Shown piece by piece: positions 63,126-64,000 of a stretch of 64,000 bases of DNA. The position numbers and the translations under genes were made by a program. Position 1 is the first letter of the stretch. Every line of letters begins with the position of its first letter. This DNA comes from Haloarcula salinisoli (GTDB lineage: Archaea; Halobacteriota; Halobacteria; Halobacteriales; Haloarculaceae), in NCBI RefSeq assembly GCF_019599405.1, contig NZ_RKLQ01000005.1, forward strand, positions 62,001 through 126,000. The letters are read 5' to 3'. Under the pieces are notes generated by a model that was not told the DNA's origin, made no database searches, and was given only the letters and a program-made list of their open reading frames with translations.

Positions 63126-63254
63126 GTGTCCCAATATGGAGACAAAGAGCGACCGCTCGTGGAATGCGTGCGAGAACTACTCTATGACCCGCCCCTTGCA
63201 CGGGAGGCTACCGATGACAGTCTCCGGAAGATGCCCCTGTCCCCAACAGGGTGA
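63126..63254 (+). CDS. Possible small protein (42 aa)
   Basis: From a GTG: SQYGDKERPLVECVRELLYD, PPLAREATDDSLRKM. Its composition is protein-like, but the start is weak and it may be a remnant. It is divergent from the membrane peptide gene. Confidence 0.3.
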   Translation: MSQYGDKERPLVECVRELLYDPPLAREATDDSLRKMPLSPTG

Positions 63255-63342
63255 ACTTTCGAGAGATCGTAGTACCAGGCGGAGAGCGCCTGCAGAGACG
63301 CCACTAACGAGATTCTGGCCTACGTAGACCTGCTACACTAAC

Positions 63343-63891
63343 TTACGAGATATCCGCCGGCAGGTGGAAATCTACGTTGCCCGCCATGAGCAATGGCTCC
63401 AAGTATTCAATCGCCTGTTCACGGTTGTTGAACTGTAGGGACACCTCAGGGGTAGGACCCGACGCTGGTCGGGTCATCTCTTCGTCAGCTTGCGACGAAT
63501 CCTCAATGTATTCAACTCTAACCTCCCAATCAAGATTTCTGAATCGTTCGTCATCGATTGGTGCATCAGAGAAGACAACGGGGAGATCTGGATTGGCGGG
63601 ATAGGAATCGTGCGGAGGTTCAACCTCTCCTTCAGCAACCATGGCAGCAAAGATGAGCATCTGAATATATTCTGGCGGTATGCCCCAGAGGTTTCTATCG
63701 TACTCCTCACGGAGCTTCTCGGCGGTCACAGGCGACTCCTCCGCTGGTACCTGTTCGATGATGGGCTCGATTACAATTCGGGCATTTGTGCCATCGTTCT
63801 CGTACATCAGAACCGGTGGTTTCATTCTGAACGTCCCTACTTCGCCCTCCTGCTCGTATTGCCTCCAGTGCCCGGGATAGTCGATATTCAT
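63343..63891 (-). CDS. Conserved acidic protein, unknown function
   Basis: 182 residues from MNIDYPGHWRQYEQEGEVGT; the TTG at 63915 is a weaker start. The protein is very acidic and mixed strand-helix, with GIPPEYIQMLIFAAMVAEGE at the centre. I do not recognise a domain. It is the last gene before the right-hand direct repeat. Confidence 0.5.
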   Translation of the reverse strand: MNIDYPGHWRQYEQEGEVGTFRMKPPVLMYENDGTNARIVIEPIIEQVPAEESPVTAEKLREEYDRNLWGIPPEYIQMLIFAAMVAEGEVEPPHDSYPANPDLPVVFSDAPIDDERFRNLDWEVRVEYIEDSSQADEEMTRPASGPTPEVSLQFNNREQAIEYLEPLLMAGNVDFHLPADIS

Positions 63892-63970
63892 TTTGTTCTG
63901 AGCGACACCCTTCAAAGATGAAAAATTCTATTACTACTAATTTCCCCCACTGTACAGTTTGACCACTATA

Positions 63971-64000
63971 CATCCCGAGCGAGCGCCCGAGTGCCGGCTG
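63971..64000. repeat. 30-bp direct repeat right of CRISPR-Cas (cut by window end)
   Basis: CATCCCGAGCGAGCGCCCGA then GTGCCGGCTG; two differences from 47005-47034. It reaches the last base, so the repeat probably continues. Confidence 0.6.

Overview
This window is haloarchaeal DNA. The proteins are very acidic, many genes seem leaderless with a TATA-like element about 25 nt before the start, and several small families are ones known to me only from Halobacteria (DUF7342-, DUF7437-, DUF7389-, DUF7837- and DUF7509-like; these names are from memory). Lipoproteins carry Tat-type signals, and the CRISPR repeat is of the haloarchaeal I-B type. The content (conjugative coupling ATPase, many toxin-antitoxin loci, IS200/IS605 remnants, dispersed repeats, one CRISPR-Cas locus) fits a megaplasmid or a chromosomal accessory island. 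No rRNA or complete tRNA gene was seen.

Layout. 1-3 kb: end of a gene plus a VirD4/TraD-like coupling ATPase. 3-10 kb: two secreted or lipoprotein genes, a photolyase and a zinc alcohol dehydrogenase, separated by GC-rich repeat A. 10.6-13.8 kb: two MazF/PemK-like toxin-antitoxin pairs around a tnpB-only IS200/IS605 element that truncated the second toxin. 14-15.1 kb: an OB-fold protein. 15.5-23.5 kb: four copies of a 600-700 bp repeat (BC) alternating with small cassettes (zinc-ribbon protein, coiled-coil protein, PadR, TumE/TumA-like pair, ArsR). 23.6-31.1 kb: AbiE-like pair, DUF7437-like regulator with a PIN stub, two DUF7342-like regulator/partner pairs and HicBA. Scattered among these are copies of a roughly 43-residue protein family behind a conserved hairpin leader. 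31.2-36.8 kb: xseAB, a broken UPF0175/PIN pair, an ABC exporter, then a decayed second xseAB tail. 36.8-46.8 kb: VapBC, a nucleotidyltransferase remnant, a double GIY-YIG-like protein, a SLATT-like membrane protein, and a gene series containing 46-nt tRNA-like elements. 47.3-53.4 kb: a CRISPR array of about 94 repeats. 53.5-62.8 kb: a complete type I-B cas operon (cas6-cas8b-cas7-cas5-cas3-cas4-cas1-cas2) on the minus strand, reading toward the array. 62.9-63.9 kb: small genes.

How the parts fit. The cas operon and array form one defence unit in a single orientation, with the leader beside cas2. Much of the rest is a toxin-antitoxin and regulator archipelago with many decayed members. The most unusual items are non-coding or very small: four tRNA-like elements without an anticodon arm, the tiny-protein cassettes with a shared leader, and the BC repeat that spaces the cassettes. 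A 30-bp direct repeat also brackets the CRISPR-Cas locus.
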